The translations under genes and the position numbers were made by a program. A stretch of DNA of 17,963 nucleotides from JBBIWA01 sp037439425 (lineage in GTDB: Bacteria > Acidobacteriota > Blastocatellia > RBC074): contig JBBIWA010000100.1 in NCBI GenBank assembly GCA_037439425.1, forward strand, positions 1 through 17,963, written 5' to 3'. The notes under the pieces were generated by a model, which was given only the letters and a program-made list of their open reading frames with translations, ran no database searches and had not been told where the DNA came from. Positions 5,499 through 12,956 of the stretch are shown here, one piece after another (the first letter of the stretch is position 1; each line of letters starts with the position of its first letter).

Positions 5499-6959
5499 AT
5501 GAGGAGACTTCTCACTAAGAGTTCGGGACTGATTTTTCTCCTGCTGCTTCTGGCCGTGGCAGCGAGCGGATGCTTGAAAGCTACCAAGCCCAACCTGCCG
5601 CGCGTTTTTCCGCCGGGGGCTGCACCTCAGGGCAAAAATCCCGTAATCATCATTCCAGGCATTCTCGGCTCCCGGCTGGTCAAGGAGCCTACCCGCAAAC
5701 AGGTCTGGCCAGGATTATTCAACTCCGATGAGGAGAGCCTCGCTCTACCCATTTCATCAACCAATCTGGCTGAGAATATCGATGACATTGTGGCCACTGA
5801 GATTCTCGAAACCGCCAAGCTGGCCAGTTTCCTTCCCGAGATCAGCGTTTACAACTCGCTGCTCCTTGCGCTTGAACGTTATGGCGGCTATCGGCGCGGC
5901 CGGTTAGACGCGCCTGAAGCTGATGGCGACCGCGATACTTTCTATGTCTTCGCTTATGATTGGCGGCGCGATAATGTCGAGTCGGCGCACTTACTGGCAC
6001 GCAAGATCGCAGCGCTCAAACAGAGGCTGGGAAGGCCAGACTTGCGTTTCGACATCGTGGCGCATTCGATGGGGGGCCTCATCGCCCGCTACTACGCCAT
6101 GTACGGCGAGCGCGATGTTCTCGATCAAAGCGCGCCGCAGCCCCGCTGGGCTGGGGCAGAGAACCTCAGACGGTTGGTGATGATCGCAACACCAAATGCG
6201 GGATCAATGGATGCGCTGCGCACGTTGCTGCGAGGCTATTCGGTGACGGAGACCAGTCGCCCCCCTATCGGTTTGATCGGCAAGCTGGGTCGAGAAGCGG
6301 CTTTCACACTGCCTTCGGTTTATCAATTGCTCCCTCACAGGGATAAGGCCCGATTCCTGAATGCCGAGCTGGCGCCGATCGAGCTGGACCTCTTCGACCT
6401 GGAGACGTGGCGGCGCTTTGGCTGGTCAATTGCTTTCGAGGAGAAATTTCGGGAGCGCCAGCGACGCTCCCTGATCAAACGGATGGGGCCAGAAGCAGGC
6501 CGAGCGCAAGCCGAGCACACGCAAACCGAACGTGAGAGATTTCTGCAGGCAGCGCTTCAGCGCGCGGCTGACTTTCATCGTGCGCTCAACGCACCAAGCG
6601 CACCACCTGACTGGCTGCATCTGTATCTGTTCGGCGGCGATTGTGAGCCGACACTTGACGCTGCGCTTATCGTCACCAAGAAAGGGAAACAACTAACTCT
6701 CTTCAGTTCGAGCCAGGCTCCTGGCGGCCGGTTATGGCGTCGCCGCGCCTTTGAAGCGATGTTTGTTCCCGGAGATGGCCGCGTCACGCGCTACAGCCTA
6801 TTTGGCTTGCCGCGAGAGTTTGCCCCCAAGCTGGCTGGCGCTGGTGCCGGTCAAGCACACCTCCAGGCGATTTTCAGTTGCGAGCTTCACGGAGAGTTGC
6901 CACTCAATCTGACATTGCAGGATAACTTGTTGACAGCACTGCTGGGCAATCGCTATTGA
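5499..6959 (+). CDS. LCAT-like alpha/beta-hydrolase lipoprotein
   Basis: A 486-residue lipoprotein with a lecithin:cholesterol acyltransferase (LCAT)-type fold. The leader ends in the lipobox AASGC, with Cys25 the lipidation site. Family landmarks are NPVIIIPGILGSRLV (47-61), the YDWRRDN motif (153-159), the nucleophile elbow AHSMGGLIARYYA (Ser190), then GDGRVTRYS (Asp426) and ELHGELPLN (His464), which are probable triad partners. It would hydrolyse or transfer acyl chains on phospholipids or other esters at the cell envelope; the substrate is unknown. A charged region (about 310-350) rich in Arg and Glu is an insertion or lid. ATG 5499 is chosen because AAAAGG at 5489-5494 fits it better than the GTG at 5496. 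Stop is 32 bases from the convergent exported-protein gene. Confidence 0.83.
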   Translation: MRRLLTKSSGLIFLLLLLAVAASGCLKATKPNLPRVFPPGAAPQGKNPVIIIPGILGSRLVKEPTRKQVWPGLFNSDEESLALPISSTNLAENIDDIVATEILETAKLASFLPEISVYNSLLLALERYGGYRRGRLDAPEADGDRDTFYVFAYDWRRDNVESAHLLARKIAALKQRLGRPDLRFDIVAHSMGGLIARYYAMYGERDVLDQSAPQPRWAGAENLRRLVMIATPNAGSMDALRTLLRGYSVTETSRPPIGLIGKLGREAAFTLPSVYQLLPHRDKARFLNAELAPIELDLFDLETWRRFGWSIAFEEKFRERQRRSLIKRMGPEAGRAQAEHTQTERERFLQAALQRAADFHRALNAPSAPPDWLHLYLFGGDCEPTLDAALIVTKKGKQLTLFSSSQAPGGRLWRRRAFEAMFVPGDGRVTRYSLFGLPREFAPKLAGAGAGQAHLQAIFSCELHGELPLNLTLQDNLLTALLGNRY

Positions 6960-6991
6960 CCGAACACAGCACTTGCTTTGCCTGAGCTCCA

Positions 6992-8035
6992 TCAGGGCTT
7001 GGAGGGATCGGGAAGATCAACAATCTTGATGTCGGTCTCGAACTTCCGATAGAACTTGAAGTAGATCAAGTTGCGCGAAAAGCGGCGCTGGCGGCGATCG
7101 CCGATAATGAATTCAGCCCTCACGGGCAAGAGGAAGTCAGCCTCAAGACCACGCAGTCTGACCAGATCGAAATCAGTGGAGCTCTCAACCTGGGTGGCGG
7201 GATAATCGAGCGGCAGATCGTCAGCAGCCTGCTCAATGCGCAAGACCTGCTTGGTTTCAGCATCTATCCAGACGCTGCCGCTGTAACCAACAATGATCGG
7301 GGGAGCAGGATCTGCTTTGACCCGCATCTCTGACGTGGCTTGAGGGACACGGAAGTCATAGACGAAAGTCTGCCGGCTGCCCAGTTTATCCGTTCCAGCA
7401 GGCTTGAAGGTGGCTTTCGTCTCCGGTTTGAAAAGCAGTGCTAGAGTAGTTGCGAAGTCGCCGGTCGAATAGGCTCCGCCTGATTGTTCAATCGGCGGGG
7501 TGGGGGGGAGACCTATGGTATTGATGGGCTTGTAGGATTCCCGCTTGTGGTTATAACTCAGTTCGTAGCGCAACGTATCAGCCTTTTGCCAGGCCCCGGT
7601 GCCAAAGTCCACGTAGCGCGTGATCTCTTGCTGGCAGATAAAATCCGGCAAATTCTCAACGTAGTTGAGCACATTCTCTCGCACCTCTTCGATGAGCCGA
7701 TCCGGGGCCGGTTGGCGGATGGCAACAGCGCTGCCCGCAGCCGCTGCCAGCCTCTCTCCAGCTCGCTTCACCGCGTTGATCAAATGGGGATGCGCGCCGG
7801 CGGCCCGCAAGCGGCTGATGACTTCCGGCGTCGGATCGAAGGCAATACCGAATCGCTCAACTTGCGCAGCCAGGTCGCCTTCGGTCATATCGCGGCCCAC
7901 CGAACGGCGCAGCAGATTATGCAAGTCCCGCAGCGTCAAAGGTCCATTAGCCGCTGGCGATTGAGCCCACCCGGCTATCACGAAAGAGCCAAGCATCAAG
8001 ATCGCTACGATAAATATCCAGCATCGGCCTTTCAT
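6992..8035 (-). CDS. conserved exported protein of unknown function
   Basis: A 347-residue protein with a clear signal peptide (residues 1-24, ending AGWA/QS). Residues 31-95 form a predicted helical module (LTLRDLHNLLRRSVGRDM...TPEVISRLRAAGAHPHLINAVKRAGE) of a kind recurrent in acidobacterial exported proteins. After it comes NYVENLPDFICQQEITRYVDF (124-144), also a familiar acidobacterial phrase. The rest looks beta-rich; GSVWIDAETKQVLRIE (253-268) and FLLPVRAEF (301-309) recall LolA/LppX-like lipoprotein-carrier folds, but that is only a resemblance. No catalytic motif is recognised. ATG 8035 has GAGGAG 7 bases upstream; a longer frame to a GTG at 8071 lacks this support. It is monocistronic and convergent with the LCAT-like gene. 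Confidence 0.82.
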   Translation of the reverse strand: MKGRCWIFIVAILMLGSFVIAGWAQSPAANGPLTLRDLHNLLRRSVGRDMTEGDLAAQVERFGIAFDPTPEVISRLRAAGAHPHLINAVKRAGERLAAAAGSAVAIRQPAPDRLIEEVRENVLNYVENLPDFICQQEITRYVDFGTGAWQKADTLRYELSYNHKRESYKPINTIGLPPTPPIEQSGGAYSTGDFATTLALLFKPETKATFKPAGTDKLGSRQTFVYDFRVPQATSEMRVKADPAPPIIVGYSGSVWIDAETKQVLRIEQAADDLPLDYPATQVESSTDFDLVRLRGLEADFLLPVRAEFIIGDRRQRRFSRNLIYFKFYRKFETDIKIVDLPDPSKP

Positions 8036-8309
8036 CAATTTACTCCTCAGGTTCGCATGCAAGCCTTTCACTCTACTGTCTAGAACGCCTCTCTATTGTG
8101 AGCTATCGGGCGAAGATTTTCCAGCCGGATCAGAGTTCTCGGGACCGAGTGGTGAGAAGGTGCGAGAAGGCCAGACATAAAGGGGAGCGCGCGGACCTGG
8201 CGCAGAGTCTCAGCAGAGTCTTGAGCACCCTTAGGGCCACCTCAACCTTTCAGCGCTCAGCTTCTGCTGCCCCTGACAGGTCCGCATCATAGCCAAAGCC
8301 ATGGTGCCC

Positions 8310-8339
8310 CTCCGGCAGTTCCTTGACTGCATGCCGGAG
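8310..8339. repeat. intergenic hairpin with CTCCGGC/GCCGGAG arms
   Basis: CTCCGGCA at 8310-8317 is complementary to TGCCGGAG at 8332-8339; an inner CAGT/ACTG pairing is an alternative. No T-run follows on either strand. The same seven-base arms occur in the hairpin at 12408-12428, which suggests a small dispersed hairpin family. Confidence 0.45.
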
Positions 8340-8377
8340 CTCCCTTCTTCTGCCTTACCCCAAAAGTTGAGAGCAAT

Positions 8378-8425
8378 ATGAGCAAGGAGAAACGGTTTGA
8401 ACAACCGGAAGGAGCGCGCTCATAA
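8378..8425 (+). CDS. possible mini-ORF, 15 aa
   Basis: ATG 8378 opens the charged peptide MSKEKRFEQPEGARS, ending at TAA 8423-8425. The stop overlaps the ATG of the next small frame (TAATG), an arrangement typical of coupled genes. The ribosome binding site is weak. No family is recognised. Confidence 0.15.
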   Translation: MSKEKRFEQPEGARS

Positions 8426-8538
8426 TGAGTAGTGACAAAAATTTCGTCAATTTAGGCAGATCGGCGAAAAAATTTGCTTCTGCCCGGATCGAGCACCTCT
8501 TTCGCTGTTGGCCTGTCCCCTTTCGCCCTAGATTCTAG
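8425..8538 (+). CDS. possible small ORF, 37 aa
   Basis: ATG 8425 follows AAGGAG at 8409-8414 by 10 bases and overlaps the stop of the preceding mini-ORF. The peptide begins MSSDKNFVNLGRSAKKFASARIEHL, could form a basic amphipathic helix, and ends with a Trp/Pro/Arg-rich tail before TAG at 8536-8538. The -35 box of the propeller gene starts at 8539, directly after it. It could be a small regulatory peptide or a chance frame; there is no homology that I recognise. Confidence 0.2.
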   Translation: MSSDKNFVNLGRSAKKFASARIEHLFRCWPVPFRPRF

Positions 8539-8568
8539 TTGAGATTTCAGCGAATGCCTCGCTACAAT
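8539..8568 (+). promoter_or_regulatory. promoter of the sortilin-type propeller gene
   Basis: TTGAGA at 8539-8544 and TACAAT at 8563-8568 are separated by 18 bases. The predicted start near 8575 gives a leader of about 97 bases that begins with a strong stem-loop. Confidence 0.5.
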
Positions 8569-8577
8569 AGGCTGCGA

Positions 8578-8606
8578 CAGTTGCCGCCTCCTGCCAGAGG
8601 CAACTG
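8578..8606 (+). other. 5' leader stem-loop
   Basis: CAGTTGCC at 8578-8585 pairs perfectly with GGCAACTG at 8599-8606 across a 13-base loop. It lies within the first bases of the predicted transcript for the downstream propeller gene. A role in mRNA stability or regulation is inferred. Only AAAA follows, so it is not a terminator on this strand. Confidence 0.45.
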
Positions 8607-8671
8607 AAAATGCGACAATCTCATCCTGGTGGCGAGCAGGAATAGGATCATAGTTCAATCGGGAGTAGTCA

Positions 8672-10963
8672 ATGGGAGCTAGCAAAAGTGGGTATTGGGC
8701 ATCCGCTCTTTTACTTTTTTCTCTTACTCTGGTCGTCGGATTAAACTCCCAGGCTAATGAGGTTGAGCTTCTCCTCGATGCGGGAGGCAGAGCTGGAAGC
8801 GACGCGATTGAAAGTGCCTATACCCTGACTGCTGAACTGGGTCAGGTGCGCGTATGGCGAATGACCGGCCCCTTCGGGGGGGATGTCGCTTCACTGGCGA
8901 TAGACCCGCACAACAGCGACCACATTCTTGCTGGCACACACCATGGCCAGATCTATCGCTCAACTGATGGTGGGGTGAGATGGCGGCGAGTGAGGCCGGG
9001 AATTGGCCGAGAAGGTTTTGCGCTGAGAGTAATCCTCTTCGATCGCGCACGGCCTGGGGTAATTTTCGTGGGCGCCAATCAGGTTAAGGATGCGCCGGAT
9101 GATGCGACTGGTGGCGGCGTCTTTCGCAGCGAGGATGGGGGCGAGAGCTGGCACGAATTGGTGCCGCTGCAGGGGCGTTCGGTGCGGGGACTGGTGCAGT
9201 CGGCGAAAGACCCGAACGTCTTTGTCGTGGCAGCTCGCGATGGGATCTATCGCAGCCTGGATCATGGCGCTACCTGGAGGCGCATCACTCCAGAGTCAGA
9301 CGCTGAATTGCGCGGCTTTCACTCAGTAGCGATAGACCCGCGCGATATTGAGACGATCTACGCTGGCACATGGCATTTGCCCTGGAAGACAACTGATGGC
9401 GGTAAGAGCTGGAAGTTGGCCGGCTCAAAAGAGACCGGGATGTTAGATGACTCAGACATCTTCGCTATTCAGATTGACGAGACGAACCCAGACGTGGTGC
9501 TGATGAGTGCTTGCAGCGGGATCTACCGCTCGATGGATGGGGGCAAGAGATGGAGGAAAATTCAAGGCATTCCCTACACCAGCCGTCGCACTCACGTCAT
9601 CTACCAGCACCCGACGCGACCGGAGGTGATCTTTGCCGGCACGACTGAAGGGTTATGGCGAACGACCGACGGCGGGCAGAATTGGAGTCTGATGACTCCA
9701 CGGCGACTGGTGATCAATGCCATCGCCATCCATCCTAGCCAACCAGATCGCGTCTTGCTGGGTACCGATGACATGGGCATCCTGATCAGCAATGACGGTG
9801 GTGAGAACTACGAACTGAGCAATGCCGGTTTCATCCATCGGCAAGTCCGCGTAGTGCTGGCCGACCGCACAGAGCGTGGACGAGTCTACGCAGGCGTGAT
9901 CTTCGACGGCATCAATGGCGGCCTCTTTATCAGCGAGGACGGCGGTATCTCCTGGGAACAATCCATGAAAGGGATGGGCGTGCGCGATGTCTACTCACTC
10001 TACCAATCAGAGTCTAACCCAGCCGTCATTCTTGCTGGCACTAATCACGGTCTCTTCCGCTCGGAAGACCATGGCCGCAACTGGGAGCCAGTCAAGCTAA
10101 CTGAAGCCTCTGAGCCTGCTGAGACAGGTGATGCGAAGCTTGCTGCGCCAATCAAACGCGTGGCTCACTTGCGCCCGAAGAAGACCAGCAGGCAGGTAAT
10201 CTCCAGGAAGAAGCAAAGCAAGAAGCAGCCCCCCCAATCTCGTTTGTCCCCAAAGCCAGAGCTTCAACCGAACCAATTCATCGAACTGCAAACTCAGGTC
10301 TTCGCTATCGCTCCCCTCACGCCGCGCCATGAGGCAGAACCAGCAGCTCTGATCGCCGCTACCTGGGACGGTCTGTTCATCACCACCGACGTAAAGAGAG
10401 GATGGAAACAGCTTAAGCTCCCCTTGAGCAGCCCATCCAATTCGACCCGCCAGCTCATCAACACAGTAGCGACCAGCCCACACGCCCCGGGATTGATTCT
10501 CGCCGGCACCGAAGAAGGCCTCTTCGTTTCGCACGATAATGGCGAAAGCTTCACACCAATGCCGCTTGACCAGCAGCCGCGCCGAGTCAGAGTCATCGCC
10601 ATAGACCCGCGCACGGCGGATATAATCTACGTCGGCACAACCAACGGTTTTTTCCGCTCAACTGATGGCGGGCGCAGTTGGGAACAACGGGGTGGCGGGA
10701 TGCGGCTGATGGTCTCGGTCAGCACTCTCACCCTGAATCCGCAAAACCCGGATGAACTATATCTGGGGGACTATCTTCAGGGCAGCTTCTTCTACTCGCC
10801 CGACCGGGGAAAGAATTGGTACCCACTTGACACGAGCGCGCTACCTAGTTCACGCTTCTGGTCCTTGATGGTGGATCCTTTTGACGGCAATCGCCTTTAT
10901 GCTGGCTCCCTCTTTGGCGGCGTTTATGTCATGACCAGAGAGAGCATCCCCACCGGGCAATGA
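8672..10963 (+). CDS. exported sortilin/VPS10-type Asp-box beta-propeller protein
   Basis: A 763-residue protein with a signal peptide (about residues 1-28, ending NSQA). It has at least 13 Asp-box (S/T-x-D-x-G-x-x-W) copies: at 97, 153, 195, 240, 287, 331, 373, 421, 464, 571 (degenerate), 620, 663 and 709. These mark the blades of one or two large propellers of the BNR/YCF48/sortilin type. Many blades also carry the pair DP...IYAGT, as in bacterial sortilin-like proteins. Residues 479-536 form a Lys-, Pro- and Gln-rich linker (RPKKTSRQVISRKKQSKKQ) that splits the propellers. No sialidase catalytic residues are recognisable, so a glycosidase activity is not supported; a binding or scaffold role outside the inner membrane is more likely. 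GGGAG at 8661-8665 precedes the ATG. It has its own promoter and terminator region. Confidence 0.87.
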   Translation: MGASKSGYWASALLLFSLTLVVGLNSQANEVELLLDAGGRAGSDAIESAYTLTAELGQVRVWRMTGPFGGDVASLAIDPHNSDHILAGTHHGQIYRSTDGGVRWRRVRPGIGREGFALRVILFDRARPGVIFVGANQVKDAPDDATGGGVFRSEDGGESWHELVPLQGRSVRGLVQSAKDPNVFVVAARDGIYRSLDHGATWRRITPESDAELRGFHSVAIDPRDIETIYAGTWHLPWKTTDGGKSWKLAGSKETGMLDDSDIFAIQIDETNPDVVLMSACSGIYRSMDGGKRWRKIQGIPYTSRRTHVIYQHPTRPEVIFAGTTEGLWRTTDGGQNWSLMTPRRLVINAIAIHPSQPDRVLLGTDDMGILISNDGGENYELSNAGFIHRQVRVVLADRTERGRVYAGVIFDGINGGLFISEDGGISWEQSMKGMGVRDVYSLYQSESNPAVILAGTNHGLFRSEDHGRNWEPVKLTEASEPAETGDAKLAAPIKRVAHLRPKKTSRQVISRKKQSKKQPPQSRLSPKPELQPNQFIELQTQVFAIAPLTPRHEAEPAALIAATWDGLFITTDVKRGWKQLKLPLSSPSNSTRQLINTVATSPHAPGLILAGTEEGLFVSHDNGESFTPMPLDQQPRRVRVIAIDPRTADIIYVGTTNGFFRSTDGGRSWEQRGGGMRLMVSVSTLTLNPQNPDELYLGDYLQGSFFYSPDRGKNWYPLDTSALPSSRFWSLMVDPFDGNRLYAGSLFGGVYVMTRESIPTGQ

Positions 10964-10981
10964 AGCTAGATCAAAAAGCGA

Positions 10982-11021
10982 AAGGCCACCTGCAATCGCC
11001 CCGTTAATTGCAAGTGGCCTT
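10982..11021. terminator. bidirectional stem-loop terminator
   Basis: AAGGCCAC (10982-10989) and TGCAAT (10991-10996) pair with ATTGCA (11007-11012) and GTGGCCTT (11014-11021), giving a 14-bp stem with one mismatch and a 10-base loop. Reading leftward, a run of five T (complement of 10974-10978) follows the stem, so it best serves the minus-strand TPR gene. It lies just after the stop of the + strand propeller gene. Confidence 0.6.
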
Positions 11022-11076
11022 CCGCCTGACCAATAACTACTACCGAAAAAGCGAGCACAGTATAGTCAGAGTGACC

Positions 11077-11132
11077 GGTTAAATCAAGTTAAATTTTCAA
11101 ACAGTTTGAAAATTTTGTTTAACCGTTTTTTT
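11077..11132 (+). terminator. AT-rich palindromic terminator
   Basis: AAATTTTCAAAC (11091-11102) and GTTTGAAAATTT (11104-11115) are perfect 12-bp arms around a single base. An outer pair, GGTTAAA (11077-11083) and TTTAACC (11118-11124), surrounds them. Seven T at 11126-11132 follow. In the + direction this is an intrinsic-terminator layout, though the inner stem is unusually AT-rich. It could instead be a protein-binding palindrome. Confidence 0.5.
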
Positions 11133-11167
11133 GTCAACTGGTTAAGTGGCCAGCTGTAGTAAAGATT

Positions 11168-12256
11168 TCAGGGCTTTTTGACCTGTTCCGAGTTTTGGGC
11201 GATCAGTTTTTTAACCTTTTCGAGAGTAGCGCGCACTGAGTCTGCATTGGGGGCATTGGGTATTTCCTTCAGGTAGGTCTCCAGCTGCCAGGCGGCTTTA
11301 TCGTAGCTTTGGCGACGGATATTGAGATTGAATAGATGGAGGCGGACGTAGGCCAAAGCCTGCCCCCCCAATTCAAGGGCTCGGTTCATCTCTCGCTCAG
11401 CCCGGTCGAAATCTACAGGTTGCTTTTCCATCAGCGCCAGGCCAAGGAAAAGGTGCGCCATTGGATAACTCTCGTCCAGCCGGTTGGCCGCTTCTAGATG
11501 CTCAATTGCCTCATCAAAGCGTTTGAGGTTGACTAGAAGTATGCCCAGGTTGATGCGCGCCACCGAGAACTTTGAGTCAACGGCGATGGCGCGCCCGAAG
11601 GCCGCCTCTGCTTCAGCCGGTTGGTTGAGAGCCATATACTGCTCTCCAAGCTTGTTCAATGCGAGCAAGTAGTCAGGAAAGAGTTTAATTGCCTGCTGGA
11701 AAAGGGCAACCGCCTCTTGCGACTTTCCCTCCTTTGCCAGTTTAAGTCCCTTCTCGTAATGTTTCTTGGCAGCTTTGGGTACCTCCTGGAGCTCGGCCAC
11801 TGAGATCATTTTGTTTTTCGGTTTGACCTCTATGCCGGAATTGATGTCCTTGAGATATATATGCACCATAAAGGTGCGTGAGATATTGCCGAAGACCTCG
11901 ACCATCTCCTGCGTGGTTTCATAGAGTCGCCGGTCGCTGGGCACTGTGATTCGATAAGAGTTGCTGGGGAGATTACGGAACTCGAAGTTGCCTATGGAAT
12001 CAGAAAAAGTCTCACCCGCGATGCCGCCAGTGCTCAGCTCCAACACCACCCGGATGCGCTGTTCTGGCAAGTTGCCTGAGGGGAGAAAGATCTTCCCGCG
12101 GATTGTATGCGTAGCCGGACCGGAAGAGCGTCCTGAGGAGCCTGGTGGGGTTGGCGGATTGCTTGGTGGGGTCTGGCCACTTACCAAGGTAGTCAGAAGT
12201 AGCAAACTGGCATAGAGACGCAAGAGATGTCTGGGAGATAGAGATATGAGCTTCAT
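11168..12256 (-). CDS. secreted carboxypeptidase-regulatory-like and TPR protein
   Basis: A 362-residue exported protein. The signal peptide covers about residues 1-27 (LLRLYASLLLLTTLVSG/Q). A Pro/Ser-rich linker (29-48) leads to a beta-sandwich domain (about 50-137, TIRGKIFLPSGNLPEQRIRVVLE...GNFEFRNLPSNSYRITV) of the CarboxypepD_reg type. About five tetratricopeptide repeats follow from residue 163 to 334, with clear units KKHYEKGLKLAKEGKSQEAV, ALNKLGEQYMALNQPAEAEA and ARINLGILLVNLKRFDEAIE. This architecture is common in acidobacterial exported proteins and suggests protein-protein scaffolding in the periplasm. AAGGAGG precedes ATG 12256 at good spacing. Upstream is a 195-base gap with no clear promoter; downstream is the two-way terminator region. 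Confidence 0.85.
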   Translation of the reverse strand: MKLISLSPRHLLRLYASLLLLTTLVSGQTPPSNPPTPPGSSGRSSGPATHTIRGKIFLPSGNLPEQRIRVVLELSTGGIAGETFSDSIGNFEFRNLPSNSYRITVPSDRRLYETTQEMVEVFGNISRTFMVHIYLKDINSGIEVKPKNKMISVAELQEVPKAAKKHYEKGLKLAKEGKSQEAVALFQQAIKLFPDYLLALNKLGEQYMALNQPAEAEAAFGRAIAVDSKFSVARINLGILLVNLKRFDEAIEHLEAANRLDESYPMAHLFLGLALMEKQPVDFDRAEREMNRALELGGQALAYVRLHLFNLNIRRQSYDKAAWQLETYLKEIPNAPNADSVRATLEKVKKLIAQNSEQVKKP

Positions 12257-12407
12257 TGTGCGCCCTCCTTTCCAGGCAGAAAGAGGCAGCCTTGAATTCC
12301 AGGTTACGACCTGGTGAGAGGCTGGGCCGAAAGTTGGTTGAAGCAGGATGAAGACAGCTCTAGAGCATACAGTTTCACCTGGCTTAGGAGCTGCAATCCT
12401 GTGGTTC

Positions 12408-12428
12408 CTCCGGCTCGCCTTGCCGGAG
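12408..12428. repeat. hairpin after the HIT gene, CTCCGGC/GCCGGAG arms
   Basis: CTCCGGC at 12408-12414 pairs perfectly with GCCGGAG at 12422-12428 across a 7-base loop. It begins 23 bases beyond the HIT-gene stop in the leftward direction, where a terminator is expected, but no T-run follows. The arms equal those of the hairpin at 8310-8339. Confidence 0.45.
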
Positions 12429-12451
12429 AATCCACTTAGGCGGAAGAGCCC

Positions 12452-12937
12452 TCAAAAATGCTTTCTCAGCCTCCGGTAGGTATCGGCCAATGCTTCGGGC
12501 AACACTCGCACCTCGCCCAGGGTGGTCATGAAATTGGTGTCACCTACCCAGCGCGGCACGAGGTGGAGGTGGAAATGATCGGCCACACCAGCGCCAGCGG
12601 CACGTCCCAGATTCATCCCAAGGTTATAGCCGCTCGGCCGATACTCAATCCCGATAGCTCGCTGCGCCTGCTTGGCAAGGTCCATCATCTCGTCCGTGAC
12701 CGATTTGTCGGCCTCGCTGATGAGTGCGATGTGGGCATAAGGAACGATGAGCACGTGCCCGCTAGTATAAGGATAGAGATTGAGAACGACGAAATTATTC
12801 TGCCCGCGGTGGACTATATAATTAGCTTCATCAGCTTCTGGCCCCTGGTCTTTGGCCAACTGGCAAAAGACGCATCCCTTCTGCTGAGCATTAGCCTGAA
12901 TGTATTGATAGCGCCACGGGCTCCAGAGAAATTCCAT
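12452..12937 (-). CDS. HIT-family hydrolase
   Basis: A 161-residue histidine-triad protein. The opening MEFLWSPWRYQYI and the CxxC pair (GCVFC, Cys22/Cys25) mark the bacterial branch related to Ap4A phosphorylase and Fhit-type HIT proteins. The catalytic triad is HFHLHLVPR (His121, His123, His125). Other landmarks are NLYPYTSGHVLIVPYAHI (53-70) and YNLGMNLGRAAGAGVADH (104-121). It should hydrolyse or transfer nucleoside monophosphates from dinucleoside polyphosphates or similar compounds in the cytoplasm; the true substrate is unknown. The frame extends to a GTG at 12964 that overlaps the HU gene by 8 bases, but ATG 12937 is where family similarity begins. GAGG lies 13 bases upstream of it, a long spacing. 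It follows the HU/IHF gene by 19 bases, so translational coupling or an operon is likely. Confidence 0.9.
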   Translation of the reverse strand: MEFLWSPWRYQYIQANAQQKGCVFCQLAKDQGPEADEANYIVHRGQNNFVVLNLYPYTSGHVLIVPYAHIALISEADKSVTDEMMDLAKQAQRAIGIEYRPSGYNLGMNLGRAAGAGVADHFHLHLVPRWVGDTNFMTTLGEVRVLPEALADTYRRLRKHF

Positions 12938-12956
12938 AAGCCGAAGCGCGCCTCTT

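Larger units (their letters stand above)
8036..8671. other. 636-base gap with hairpin and mini-ORFs
   Basis: No convincing full-size gene. A 64-codon + strand frame at 8098-8292 has no ribosome binding site and low-complexity Arg/Ser composition. The stretch contains a strong hairpin (8310-8339), two overlapping mini-ORFs (8378-8538), and the promoter and 5' stem-loop of the downstream propeller gene (8539-8606). The promoter of the leftward exported-protein gene should lie near 8040-8150 but is not clear. Confidence 0.5.

Noticed and set aside
7484..8083. 199-codon + strand frame
   Set aside because: It is antisense to the exported protein gene, which has a clear signal peptide and ribosome binding site.
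8098..8292. 64-codon + frame in the gap
   Set aside because: No ribosome binding site and low-complexity Arg/Ser/Ala composition; nothing family-like.
8672..10963. Sialidase or glycoside hydrolase
   Set aside because: Asp-boxes are structural and also occur in non-enzymatic propellers; the arginine triad and catalytic Tyr/Glu of sialidases are not recognisable.
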